Positions 45,403 through 57,016 of a stretch of DNA of 64,000 nt are shown piece by piece. Under the pieces are notes generated by a model. The model made no database searches, had not been told where the DNA came from, and saw only the letters and a program-made list of their open reading frames with translations. This DNA is from Turnera subulata (taxonomy: Eukaryota; Streptophyta; Magnoliopsida; Malpighiales; Passifloraceae). The stretch spans positions 62,626-126,625 of the forward strand of contig JAKUCV010003566.1 of assembly GCA_028386065.3 (NCBI GenBank). The letters run 5' to 3'. Each line of letters starts with the position of its first letter. Positions within the stretch are counted from its first letter, which is position 1. The translations under genes were made by a program, and so were the position numbers.

Positions 45403-47830
45403 CAGACACTGAGGAGCTTTCTCTTCTTTAGATGCTAAGCCAGAAACAGTCCAAGCATTGGTACATTGGCACTCACTAAATAACCGTGATGTGCCAATGT
45501 GAGATATCTAAATCTGTCACTGTGAATGTATTTGAAATTGGAATACCCATCAACCAAGCTGTTCATGCAATATTGAGTTGAAACCTGAAAAAAGTAACAG
45601 AGCAAAGAAACATTGTAAACTGGCACACATTGGTTTCCTAAAGGAAAGAAATCAATGTGAAGATACAAATAACTGATACAAGAAAGAGCATAACAGTTGG
45701 CAGCTAAGCAACAGGGATGACTTGCAAAGAGTGCTGACAACTGATGCCCAGAAAAGAAATCAACTAATAAGTAGTATATAAACCGACACATCAAAGTGTG
45801 GAAGAAGAATAAATGAGAATTTTTTTTAATTGAGTTTTACCTATCTTTATCTATATATATGCATAATCAGCTTTAACCACTGGAACCCAAATCAAAGCCA
45901 AAGCAGATAAGAGCAGATTATATATTATTTGTTAAATTTCAACACCACAAGACACCTCGACTCAAGCTGGGAAGGAAGGGAACCCATAATTCATTGTCCT
46001 CCACAACTAAAACCAAAAGCAACCCAATGAAAGATCCATCGTTTCCTAAACAGATTTCAATAACAAATTGGATATCTTTACATTTGAGAGTCACTCACTA
46101 ATAAAGGAAATAGTAAGAGGATGCAGAAAGAAGAACACAGAGAAGCGTACCTTTTTTTTTTTTTTTTGTAGTGTAGAGTCGGATTTTGAAGCCAACCAAA
46201 GAGAAATTCTTGGGGATAAACTGGGAACTCTCAACCCCTATCTTCTAATTCAATCAGGCAATCTCCAGTTTCAGTTTAAAATCATAACAAAAAAAAAAAG
46301 AAAAGTTTTGTGTCCAACACAGACAGACAAGCAGTTCAGTTTTGTTGCCTCTCAAAACTCGAATTAAAGGCTTGCTTGCTATTTATGATTATAAATTTCA
46401 TTTTCTTTCCATTATTTTGTTTGTAATTTCGACAGAAAATAATTATGTGTAATTTGTCCAAATATTGTTCCTGCAACTGCTACTATAATAAAAACAAAAA
46501 GAAAACGAGAGAGAGAGAGAGAAAGAAACTTCAACTTTTCTTCATTCTTTCTTTAATTTTAATATTAAAAAAATAAAATAAAAAGAAATTGCTCTACATT
46601 ATTGCCATATAAAGCGAAAAAATGCATCTCAATATCTTTTTATTTACTTACATATTAAAAAATAAATTATATGCTGAATTCATTTGCATTTGTGTTGACG
46701 TAACCGTGACAAAGTTTGTCATTCTCGCATAGAATGTTCCAATTTTTATGTGTCGTCAAAAACAAATTCCAATCTATAGTATAAGTCAACAGTTAACCTC
46801 GTAAGAGGTTTGCGTGATTTATATATATAAATGATGCCTAACATGTCCAGCATGCAAAATTGCAATGTCCATACAACAAATCTCAAGATTCAGGCAGGAA
46901 TTCCCTCAAACATACTCATTATCTTTGGCTAATTGAGCCACTACTCTCATGCCTATTATGTAGGCTACTCTTGCGGATAAGCCCGAGTAGATATTTTTCT
47001 TGGATATTTCTTTGGATAGTTCTAGACCTTGTAATATCCACGGTTGGATTGTAGATTTTCTATAGGGACAATCTTAATTTTTCATTATGGAGGTGAGATT
47101 TATCCATACAAAGGGAGGACTCCTCATTTGTAGTTATGCAATCTTGTGCACACTTAAGCTTTGTATACCTGCGGGAAGTAATAGAACGGGCTTATTCCTT
47201 CCAAACACTTTGTTTGTTCACTTGTTGTCTTTCGGTTATTCTTTCACCAAGTGCATTTGTGGGTTCTAGGGTGACTTAGGCTTGAGTTGGTGTAAAAATT
47301 TGTACTAGTGTTGCACGGGCTAGCATTCCAAAACTCTAAGTCCGTGACACTACATGAGCAGCCATGTTGCCTCTGTGTTTTACATGTGAAACATAAAAAG
47401 GGTCCGAAAATCATATGTTAATTAGAAGATATCTTTAGCCCGTGTATTAAAATAAGCATGACCTAATTAATGGGCTTGTAGGCGCATTGGTATCTCGTAT
47501 TAGAATCTTACCAAGCATGACGTAAAGAAGGCATATGGAGTTTAAGAAGAAGGGAAAGACAATCAGTGGCGGATACAAGGGGGGCTGGTTGGTGCTATGG
47601 CTCCCCCCAAAATTTTTATCATGAGCTATTTTTAGTATATATATTTGTATAAAATGGTCCTTATCTTGGTGGTAGTTAGAAGTTGAAAATTAAATTTTTG
47701 GATTCATTAATGATGATATCTTGTAAGCCTACCCGTAAAAAAAAATTATTGTAAACCATAGGGTACAATTTTTCTATTTAAACTAATTTATTTATTTTCC
47801 AAAAATTAAAATTTAAAAAATAAATGATTA
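45403..47830. other. MRS2-5 leader region and intergenic DNA
   Basis: The 5' leader of the transporter, probably with an intron, lies in the first kilobase. A GA-repeat sits at about 46508-46523. From 46860 to 47350 the sequence looks like a decayed LTR or promoter-like repeat without clear ends. At 47564 'CAGTGGCGGATACAAGGGGGG' resembles the end of a hAT-type element, but its partner was not found. No gene is supported. Confidence 0.4.
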
Positions 47831-47977
47831 GAAATCATTAATACAAGCAACTCCGTTCGAGTTATATGTATAAAATCCCATTTGGGAGAATCACCCACTA
47901 CAAACTAAGTGCACGATCCAGATCAAATTTGGATTAATCGGGACAAAACTCGGATGAGGTACTAAAAAAAAAGAAGA
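47831..47977 (+). mobile_element. Third copy of the SINE family at 12857 (5'-truncated)
   Basis: The body 'TTGGGAGAATCACCCAC', then 'GATTAATCGGGACAAAACTCGG' split across 47931-47952, and the A-tail match the 3' part of the SINE in the RUS3 intron. A box B remnant (CGTTCGAGT) is near 47856. A perfect 9-bp direct repeat AAATGATTA flanks it at 47822-47830 and 47978-47986. Confidence 0.75.
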
Positions 47978-48042
47978 AAATGATTAATGCAAAAATTGGA
48001 GATCATTTTACCTAATATGTTTACTACAGGGAACAATGATGC

Positions 48043-49457
48043 GATTAAGGCTGTTTGGCCTTCTATTGCTCGTGGGGCACGTTGGATTGTTGGAGATGGC
48101 CATCGTATTCGTTTGTGGAGTGACTGGTGGGTTGACGGCTGTGAATCTGCACTCTTGAATTTGGCTACTGGTCCTGTACCTAGTGATCAGTTACACTAGC
48201 CCCTGGCATGGTTTGTATCCGATTCGGGTTGTTGGAACTGGAGTTTATTTTCTGAGTTGCTCCCCCCTGAGGTGGTTCTTAAGGTGGCTTCAACGCTACC
48301 TCCTATTAGTGGTTCTACGGATGAGGTTTGTTGGGGGTTTTTGCAATCCGGTTTTTTCTCTTCGAAATCGGCTTACAATCTCTTAGGGAGTCAATCCACT
48401 GATCAGAACTCTCTTTGGCACTTAGTCTGGCACTGGCAAGGCCCTCAACTGATTCGCTCTTTTCTCTGGTTGGTTGTGCATGAGAGATTGATGACTAACT
48501 CCTTACGTTTCTGTCGTCACTTCTCCTCTTCTCCTTGCTGTGCTGCGTGTGATGGCATCCAGGAAAACACCTTGCATGTTCTTCGTGGTTGTTGGCGTGC
48601 CCAACGGGTTTGGCACAAGATTGTTCCTAGAGCTCAGTGGTTGACCTTTATGTCTGGTTCTTTGCAATCTTGGTTGCGCCAAAATTTAGGTGGCGGTACA
48701 CGGTTGTCAGATGATAGTCCTTGGTCCCTTATCTTTGGGATCACCCTATGGAAAATTTGGGGATGGCGTAATGGTTGGATTTTCCAGCGTCATAATATTG
48801 GTTTCTTCTCCATCCCCTCTATTTTCAGTATGGTGCACGAGGTTCAACTGGTCCATCAAGGCAAAGCTTCATTGCAGCCCCAGTCGACTCGACAATGGGT
48901 AGATATTGGTTGGAAACCTCCTGATCCAGGGTGGTTCAAGTTAAATACTGATGGCTCCTCCAAGGGTAATCCGGGTTTGGCAACGGCGGCTGGTGTCTGT
49001 CGGAATGCACTGGGAGCTTGGTGCTTTGGTTTTACTATGTCTTTGGGTATTTGTACCTCCTATAAAGCGGAGGTCTGGGCTATTTATTTGGGTCTGCATC
49101 AGGTGTGGAGTCGTGGCGTTCGTTGTGTTATTTTGGAGATTGACTCCCCGGCTCTTGCTCAACAATTGCAATCTCGTAGTCTGCCTGTCAACGAACCTTT
49201 GCTCCATCGAATTTACTCTCTTCTTGATCAGGATTGGCAAGTTCGCATCGTCCATATCTATCGTGAAGGAAATCAGCTTGCAAACTCACTTGCGCAGGCT
49301 GTTTCTGGTCCTCCTACTGTGCTGCAGCTTTTTGATTCTATTCCTGCTTTTTGTAATCTTGCTTTCCAAGACGATTTAAGGGGCTTTTCATGGCCACGCT
49401 TCTGTGTTAGTTAAATTTCAATAAAATGGACTTCGGCCCTGCTTATTCACCAAAGAA
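48043..49457 (+). mobile_element. 5'-truncated LINE, 1.4 kb, with readable target duplication
   Basis: An 11-bp direct repeat AACAATGATGC flanks the copy at 48032-48042 and 49458-49468. The inserted DNA starts inside the LINE ORF2 (IKAVWPSIARGARWIVGDG, between RT and zinc-binding domain) and ends shortly after ORF2 with TCAATAAAATGG and 'TTCACCAAAGAAAA', typical of a plant LINE 3' end. The coding part is little damaged, so the insertion is relatively young. Confidence 0.88.
48257..49414 (+). pseudogene. LINE ORF2 C-terminal part: zinc-binding domain and RNase H (open frame of 385 codons)
   Basis: The frame contains the zf-RVT pattern FLWLVVHERLMTNSLRFC, then CCAACDGIQENTLHVLRGC. The RNase H domain has its acidic residues in place: Asp in FKLNTDGSSKGNPG, Glu in SYKAEVWAIYLGL, Asp in ILEIDSPALAQQL. 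It ends GFSWPRFCVS. The upstream part (48043-48199) is in another frame with a stop at 48197-48199, so one frameshift separates them. No promoter, RT or endonuclease is present; it is a fragment of a mobile element and not a host RNase H gene. Confidence 0.85.
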
Positions 49458-49468
49458 AACAATGATGC

Positions 49469-51139
49469 AATACTTTTAACAAGAATAAGTTTTGGATGAG
49501 CTTTTAATGTTGGTATCTTTGGATTCATGGGATACTAGTCATATTATGAAGCATATCAAGCGTCATAAAATTTGACGTAGATTCGGCTTGAAGTTTTGAT
49601 CCAACTCAAATTTAGTTCCAGATTTATTTAGCAATTAAAGGGGACATTTTTGGAGAGTTAATGGCACAACACAACACAAGGAATAAAGTCAATGTTTTTT
49701 TTAAAAAAGAAGGAATAAAGTCAATGAATTGATATGCTTTTGACCATGGGTCAACCTCGAGTTTAATAACATGGTTGTGAATCCATATTAACAAAATATC
49801 TTTAAGGGTTTCCTTTTTTTCCAAAGTTTTATTAATTTTTTCAATTTATCATTAAGGTTCTCTCCTTCCTCTAGGATTTATTTATTTTTAAATTTTATTG
49901 AGCATTATTTAAGAAGTAAATTTGTACATTTATTATACATACTTAAATAGTTGAATGATTCCTATAAAATTAGGTTCACAAATAATCAAATTTGGAGAGT
50001 ACCACATAGAATTACTCCCATCTACATGTTCCTACAAAAATGATTTTAAGTAATAATCTTATTCTAATTATATTAGAAAATAATTTGAAATAATTCAGAT
50101 TTATCAAACTCTGTTATAATCAATTTGAATTTATCCAAAATTTATAAAATTATAATTAATTAGACTAGTCCAAAACTCTTATTTTTTATTTTTATCTTAG
50201 TTGTATAAAATAGGACACCAAATTTCTCGGAAGATTTTAATTCATTTGAAATATTGAAACTGAGCTCTTAACACATAACATTCATAAATTACAATTGGTG
50301 GTTTAAAGTTTTCTAATGATATCTATCTTGTTGGTTATATTGTTGTTATTTTATTGGATCTCGCGTTGAACTAAATAACTATGAAAGATCCTTTACAAAA
50401 TATATATATGTGAAAAATTCAAAATTCAAAATTCCTCCCCTATGGATGTAATTGGTTTCTAACCCCATTGGGACCAATATCTAATGAATCAATTAATGCG
50501 AATATATCTTCACATGTGATAATGTAAGAATTAATACAAACTATTTTCTATTTTCTGAATTACTATAACTGCATTTCTAGGGCGAGCTTTGTGTTACTTT
50601 CCCAACGATATCATCACGGATCATCATGGTACCTTCTTTTACATATATGATTTTGTGATTGATTACCTTCTTATTAAAGTTATCTTAGACCATCTAATTG
50701 GTTTGAGCCTTAAACCAAAAGACTCAAAACTTCATAAACAAATCTTCTATACATCTGTTTTGGTAAAGACAAAAAAGAAAGAAAGAAAGAAACTTCAAGA
50801 GCGTCAAAGTATTTGGCAAAATTCTTAATTTAGTTGGTAAGGGTTGTATAAAGATTTATATAAATGGTGCATTAAATAAATTGGAGACTTGAAGTGCAAA
50901 AATTTGTTTTCTTTTTACAAAATATAAACTATAAAGTCGTTTTTTTTTTGGTTATGGTATTTAGAAATTTACCATAACTAATTTGGATGAGTCATGCACC
51001 TTGCTGTATTAGATGAGTATCCTAACGAGAATTTTTTTTTTGTTTTGGTATTTAGAAATTTACCCTAACTAATTTGGATCAAGTCATGCACCTTGCTGTA
51101 GTAGATGACGAGAATTCTCCACACAATAATTCAAAGTCG
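49469..51139. other. AT-rich intergenic region
   Basis: No gene is supported; ORFs such as 49624-49824 and 50589-50828 are low-complexity. The only structure seen is a tandem duplication at 50941-51117 (separate entry). Confidence 0.45.
50941..51117. repeat. Tandem duplication of an approximately 90-bp unit
   Basis: Unit 1 (50941-51032) and unit 2 (51033-51117) both run from a T-tract through GGTATTTAGAAATTTACC, 'CTAACTAATTTGGAT' and 'GTCATGCACCTTGCTGTA' to CGAGAATT. They differ by a few substitutions and one short deletion. No coding sense. Confidence 0.85.
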
Positions 51140-51834
51140 AAACTTGCTTAAGCGGATGCTTAGTTCTGGTGTCTCGATTTTCTCTCTACTCTCTCTCTTC
51201 AAACTAAGGTTTCCTTAGGGTGGTGAGTGAGGCGGCTAGGGCTTATCTGGGTTTCTTCTCATTTTTATGAGGTTTTCTCCATAGGATTTGTGGTTTTCTC
51301 ACGTATTTTGCGTGTTTTGGGGTTGTCTGGTATACTGTCTCGTGTATCATGATTGGTGCTGTGTCCTTTTCTTTCCTGGGTCGGGTCGTCGTTAGGGTTT
51401 GTGTCCTGTCTTGGTTCCTGGGTTACTCTAACATATTGTGAAACGCCCCGAACCGTATTTACCGTTATTCACAGTAAATACGTGGGACCACATACTATTA
51501 CAATAACCACAGCGGTAAATATCACATCCAGCAGATTAAAAGTACATAATACATCAACCGTACTTGTCCCGGTATGGGAACATTATTACTACAAGCATCA
51601 ATCCATAGAGTTATAAACAGCAAGCAGCGGAAGTCTTAATACAAAACAACAATAGATAATGATATGGACATAATGCAACGCAGGATGGATCCGGGCCTGG
51701 CAGAGGGTGTGCCACAGCTTGTCTCGAACGTACCTGAGCTACGCACAATCAATCTACGCGACCAGGTCGCGCAGGCGAGGGGTGAGTCCGAAGTGCTCAC
51801 CGGGTAAAATCCATAAGCAAGTATACATATACAT

Positions 51835-51886
51835 NNNNNNNNNNNNNNNNNNNNNNNNNNNNNNNNNNNNNNNNNNNNNNNNNNNN
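51835..51886. other. Assembly gap (52 N)
   Basis: A run of 52 unknown bases lies within the solo LTR. The ORF read through it (51707-51892) is meaningless. The right side repeats units of the flanking LTR: 'CAGACAGGGAGCAGACCCC' occurs twice after it (51964, 52027), so the gap probably sits in a repetitive part that was hard to assemble. Confidence 1.
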
Positions 51887-52888
51887 AAATGATGGCCGTC
51901 GCCTGGTAGTCAAGCTAGCTAGCCCGTGGACCCCGCCCTGGTACCTCCACGTATAACTGGCACAGACAGGGAGCAGACCCCAAGCACACTCTCCCCCAGC
52001 GCCTAAAATATAAATAAAACTGGTACAGACAGGGAGCAGACCCCAAGCACACTCTCCCCCAGCACCATAAAAATAAGACTACCATCTGGCTAAACCAACA
52101 CCTAACTGTGACTTACTAGATGTCTAAGTGAGACCAGTTTTATTATTCCTAGTTACTCAATTCCTATTATTCTCCACTTTCTCATTATCCCGAGCAGGCT
52201 CACAGCCTCTCCGCTCGTCTGGATAATATAAACCACATGGCTTGGTATTCTCAATACTATATTCCCACAATTCACAGTCAACAACAGCAACAGTAATATT
52301 CAACCAGTACCAGCATTTCCAACATTATCAATAACAACAACAGTTGCATCAACTCAACTTTAACGGCAACAAATTCCAATCAAAATCATCTCACAATAAT
52401 TATTCACTGCAACAAAGAATTATAAGCATATAACACGACAACAACTTGGTACTACGGCAGTATACAAATAATTACTTATCCTCACCTTGGCCGATAAATT
52501 CCACAGCAAATTCGTCGATTGGCTCCGGTTCTACGTGCTCGTACTCGTTATCAACTCCTATTCAGCAAATAACACATATTCACATAAAATGCACAAATAA
52601 TGCTTATGATATGACGTACTGTAATACTAATTCTACTAAGTCTTTCGTCCCGGTTCTTACTCTATTTCACTATTTAATATCATAGTCTGGTCTCATTTCA
52701 TCGTATATTCATCCGGTTATTAAATACTTAATAATCCTCCCTTCAAAGAAAACATTTCTTTGTATACAATATGTTCCTAAAAATTAATTACTAAAACTCC
52801 TAGAATAATATATCAACTATTTATTTATTTAAAACATGATTTATTTCCTAATTCCATTTTTTTCCAGAATTTTCGTTTTTTTTATGGG

Positions 52889-53020
52889 CCGTGAACAGTA
52901 ACCGTGAACAGTACGGCCCGTGAACAGTACAGGCCGTGAACAGTGCTCGGTCCATGTACAGTTTTGGGCCTGTGAACAGTCGGCCCATGAACAGCGCAGA
53001 CCCATGAACAGTATCAGGCC
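52889..53020. repeat. Array of eight GTGAACAGTA motifs
   Basis: Eight copies of GTGAACAGT or close variants (ATGTACAGT, ATGAACAGC) are spaced 15-19 bases apart, separated by GGCCC-containing spacers. The array lies in the solo LTR between the AT-rich part and the GC-rich part. It looks like an array of protein-binding sites or a minisatellite. Confidence 0.85.
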
Positions 53021-54397
53021 TTGGGCCAGGCCGAGGACCCGACGGGTCAACCCGACCCGACCCGCGACCCGGACACCATAATGGGTCGCGTCTTCAACCT
53101 CATGCTTACCTGCAGAAGACGCGGGCGGCAAGCAGACGGCGAGGCGCTTGGACGGCGGGGAACGAGCGGCGCACGGCAAGGCACGGCTGTGGAGACTGGC
53201 GGCAGCAGGTGGAGGGCGGCAGCAGTGGCGGCAGTGGGCGACAACGCGAAGGAAAGGAAGAAGAAGACGGGCGGTTCAGGCGGCGAGGATGCGAACTGAC
53301 GGCGGCTGGCGAGCGGTGCAACAGCAGTGGTGAGGCAGGTGGCGTGAGGAGCTGGTTGGCGGGATATGGCGGAAGGTGATGCAGTGACGGTGGCAGGGGC
53401 GGCGTGTGGTGCGTGTTGGGTATACGCGTTGACGGCAGCGGTGTCGAGCGAAGGTGGAAGATAATGGTGATAGGGGAGAGGATGGCGGCGCGAGGAGGTG
53501 ATGGTGGTTGGTGGTGGACGGCTTGGTGGTCTCGTGTGGTGGCGGTCGGTGGTGGGAGGTGGTCTCGGGTGCTTGAAGGCGGAAAAAGATGGCGAGTTTT
53601 TGTGAAGAAGTCACGCATGCAGGTATCATTTTATAGGCTGGGTGTTGCTGGTCACGACAAGTTTGGGGACGGCGTTCTTCACGAGTTCACAGGAAGTTTT
53701 TCACGAGCTCACAGGTATGCTTTTCACGGGTTCGCGGGCGGCACTCACGCGTGAACAGGAAGAGTTGTGCATGCATGGCATGTATGACATGCATGGCTCA
53801 TGGTGCAATTTATACAGTGTACCGTTCGGCCCTGAGAACCCCATACTGATCCGTGAAACTCTTAAGAAAATCCCGAGCGTAGAACAAAGCTCGGTTTCGG
53901 AATCCGTTGCATAATTTCCCAAGATTATTTTATTTCACGGTAAATTATTATACAAGCCTATTTACAGTCCCGGTAAATGTAGAATTACCCGGGCTGTTAC
54001 ATATTGGGTTTTCCTTTGTATTGCGTCAGTGATTCAACCCTTCTGTCTATCCACCTTCCTGTCCGTGTCGATATTACCTTGTCTCTCCCCTCTGTAATTC
54101 TTAGTCGCGTCTGCTTCCTTGTGTATCTCTTGCTTTCTTTAGTGTCTCTTCATACACACCAAGTCTACAATCTCGTCCCCACCTTGTGTCTTCTGTCGTT
54201 CTTTATTCCTTTTTGTTTCTCCATGTCCTTTGTTTCTATTTTCCCTCTGTGTTTTTGTCTTTCTATGTTGATTTTTGTTTTGCAGGTTATAACATTCGGG
54301 CCCTTAATTTCTTTTGGCAGTGCAGCGTCGTCGACTTACTCGATTTCGTCCGGGGTAGCCGCAAACAGGCGTGGCATCTGAACCGACGGGGGATGAC

Positions 54398-55743
54398 ATG
54401 CAGCAACTGAAGGATCGGGCGAGGCCCATTGAGGTCGTAAGTGAAGGGGAAGAGGAAGTTCTTGAATTAGTTAATGAAGCCCCAGTGTAGAATCAGCAAG
54501 CACGGTTGGGTCTTCTGGCCAGGGGTCCTAGGAACCAAGCATGTCAACCCACTGGCATTCTCCAACCTTATGGGTAAGATATGGAATCCTTGCAAGGGGA
54601 TAGAGGCTGAGCAGTTAGGACGAAAACTCTTCTTATTCCACTTTTTTAGTAAGAGGGACAGGCTGGAGGTGCTTGATGCCGAAACACCATGGTTCTTTGA
54701 GAAACGAGTTGTGGTCTTGAAGGAGGTAACGGAAGACGAGGTGTTAACTCAGGTTGATCTGAATGAAGTCCCCATGTGGATTCAGATGAACAATATCCCA
54801 TGGAATCAAAGAACGCCTGCTAATGTTACCAATATTGCAACCAAGGCGGGGAACTTCTTGACTTTCGATGAGCGTGGAGCATAGGGATGGGGAAAGTTTG
54901 TTAGGGTCAGAATCCTCATGCATGTGGAGAAACCTATTCATAAGTCACTCATCATTAAGACAGGGAAGTGGGACAAGGTCGAAGTGACGTACCGATACGA
55001 GGGCCTTCCTAACTTCTGTTATTTGTGCGGTAAACTGGACCATTTGCTCAAGGAGTGTGAGCAGAGAACGGAGGATTCAGATGAGGAAGAAAGGACTACA
55101 TATGGGGATTGGCTTCGGGCATCGCCGAGAAAGCCTTTTTGACTTAAAACTGAGGCCCACCCCCCTCATGCAGCAGATTGTGGCGAGAAAACTCAACTTC
55201 ACAGAGGAGGCTGGTTGCGATGGAGAAAAGGTGCAACGGGCCAAAGAACAGTTAGCTAAGGAGCTTGACCGTCTTCTTTGTTTGGATAAGGACAGCACAT
55301 CAGCTTTACACTTTTTCCCTGATGATCGTGTGGCCTATGTGCCTCTGGTTTCATTGGAGCAGGTCCCGGAACGCACCAGTGCCGAGAACAGTAAACTACC
55401 TGCTACTGTTCTTTCTAGCGATGGGCCACTGTGCAATGTGCCTTTAACTAGCGATCCACTTGCAGCAATCGTTCACACTGCTGGTTTAGAGAGCTTGACC
55501 TTCAGTTGGGGAATGGGAGACAAGGAGTTGGGGAAGGGAAGGAACAAAAAACCGTTGAAGGTCAAAGGGGGCAGAAGCAAGGATGCACATAGTGGCCAGG
55601 TGCCATCTACACCTGTCATGATTATGGCAGGTGATATGGCAGAAACCCTAGAATCAGCACCAGAATTCATACGGCAGAACCCTAGAATCAGCACCAGAAT
55701 TCTTACTGAATCAGATTGTGGTCCCGACCTCAATCTCAATTAA
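54398..55743 (+). pseudogene. LINE ORF1: DUF4283 domain with CCHC zinc knuckle
   Basis: ATG at 54398 opens MQQLKDRARPIEVVSEGEEE. A frameshift near 54480 leads to the DUF4283-type region (NLMGKIWNPCKGIEAEQLG, FFSKRDRLEVLDAETPWFF, VPMWIQMNNIPWNQRTP). A stop at 54882 interrupts 'ERGA..GWGKFVRVRI'. The zinc knuckle CYLCGKLDHLLKEC (C-x2-C-x4-H-x4-C) is at about 55017-55058. Another frameshift near 55135 continues to 55743. ORF1 proteins of this type bind the element RNA. The C-terminal part (KWKRLARQGGG near 56813) continues after an insertion. Confidence 0.85.
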
Positions 55744-56703
55744 ACTGGCGCAATTCTCCACCCCTTATTCCTCCCAAATCAGCATGAAAAGAAATAAGAA
55801 ATCTTGAAAAGCACAACTGAAGTCGTCACCTCTGAACCCTAATCAGCAAGAGAACAGAAATAACAACAAGGAATTAGAACACGCCACAGATTTGATAAAA
55901 CCTGATAAGTAATCTAAATCCTTAGAATAAACCAAGAGAATCAGCACTCAAGGTTTCCAAGAGCATCAGCACTCAAGGATTTGTTTGAATCACTCAAACA
56001 GAAAAGAAACTCACAAAGAGTAACCGTGTATTTTTTTTATCAAAATCGTCTAACCTTCCAAATAACATGGTAAAACCCTATTTATACTTAAACTAATAGA
56101 CTAGGACGACATCTAACAAGTCCAAGTCGGCCAAACCCTAATCTAACCCTGATATGACCGAAACCCTAACCCTAATTGGACTAGGTTTTTAATTGAGCCC
56201 ACATAACTTGGACACTACTTAAAACCTTACAATAAAAATCAATTAACTGAACTAAAGACCATAAATAATAACCCAAATATAGTCCAAGACGAAATTACAA
56301 ACCCAACAAATAATAAAACCCAACTAAAAACACTTTAGCCCAAATAATAAAACTAAACCGAATTTCCGCACAGAATCTGTCCGTCAACTTCAAGCGCATT
56401 TTAATAAAGGAAAAAGGAAGATTCAGCTTCTGGGCTCAACAACAAAGTTTTAGATCTTCGTCTTATCTTTCCATAGAGTCCAAGATCGCAGCAATCCGAG
56501 TTTTAGAACTTGAGATATGAATTTATTCCCGATACTGCACGGTCTAGGAATTTTTGCACGCGTTCTTCGCGTCCTTCGCTTTGATGTCCAACTCTTCCTG
56601 AAATTCTTATGAGATCGATGCTCCTCTTTGATGCCTCTGAAAATAATCTTTCCATATCCAAGCTTGTCTAGGTAATTTGCATCAGCAGGGCAGGAGGGTC
56701 TCA
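55744..56703. other. Approximately 1-kb unidentified insertion between LINE ORF1 parts
   Basis: ORF1-like coding sense stops near 55743 and resumes near 56704 (frame with KRRGRQNPLG). The DNA between is AT-rich, free of long ORFs, and contains 'CTAACCCTGATATGACC', 'AAACCCTAACCC' near 56160-56175 and a T-run near 56034. It does not resemble the LINE or the other repeats in the window. It may be another truncated element or filler DNA; the ends are not defined. Confidence 0.45.
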
Positions 56704-57016
56704 ATGAAAGGATATACTAAGAGGAGAGGCCGACAGAACCCTCTAGGACTGTCACAGACCTGGTTGTAGCACATAAGGAGCCTATACCGCCGACAACTAT
56801 TAAGGGGGGTAAATGGAAAAGACTAGCACGGCAGGGTGGTGGTAACCAATCCACGGGTTTTGAAGAGGAACCGAAGAAACGGAAAGAATGGGGAGAAGCT
56901 AGTGAGGAAATGGAATAGGAAAGGATTGGGAAAAAATTCCGAGGTTCTGAGGCGGACATCAACACTGACATTCCGGCAGGAGAGGCGGAGACTGCAAGAC
57001 AGTCCCGCCAGGTGCA

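Larger units (their letters stand above)
51439..54001 (+). mobile_element. Solo LTR (2.56 kb) nested in the LINE 5' UTR
   Basis: It starts TGAAACGCCCCGAACC and ends CCCGGGCTGTTACA, with TG...CA ends and a perfect 5-bp target duplication TATTG (51434-51438 and 54002-54006). It contains the same 'CCTCACCTTGGCCGAT' block and 3' end as the partial LTR at 1-2142. A TATA-like TTTTATAGGC lies near 53630. No internal retrotransposon domain is present between two LTR copies, so LTR-LTR recombination has removed the body. ORFs in its GC-rich part (53021-53754, both strands) look non-coding. An assembly gap of 52 N is at 51835-51886. Likely Ty3/gypsy (Tekay-like), from LTR length and ends only. Confidence 0.87.

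Noticed and set aside
46860..47350. Sequence that reads like part of an LTR (TATA-like and AATAGAACGG-type motifs, transcript-like 3' end).
   Set aside because: No ends, duplication or second copy could be found in the window.
47560..47640. CAGTGGCGGATACAAGGGGGG resembles a hAT-type terminal repeat.
   Set aside because: No inverted partner was found within reach; it may be a truncated element.
53021..53754. Overlapping ORFs on both strands (up to 170 codons).
   Set aside because: GC-rich section of the solo LTR; the translations are compositionally biased and mutually overlapping.
55910..56700. Possible protein-coding insert within the LINE.
   Set aside because: Only short minus-strand frames exist (for example 56450-56704) and they have no recognisable motif.
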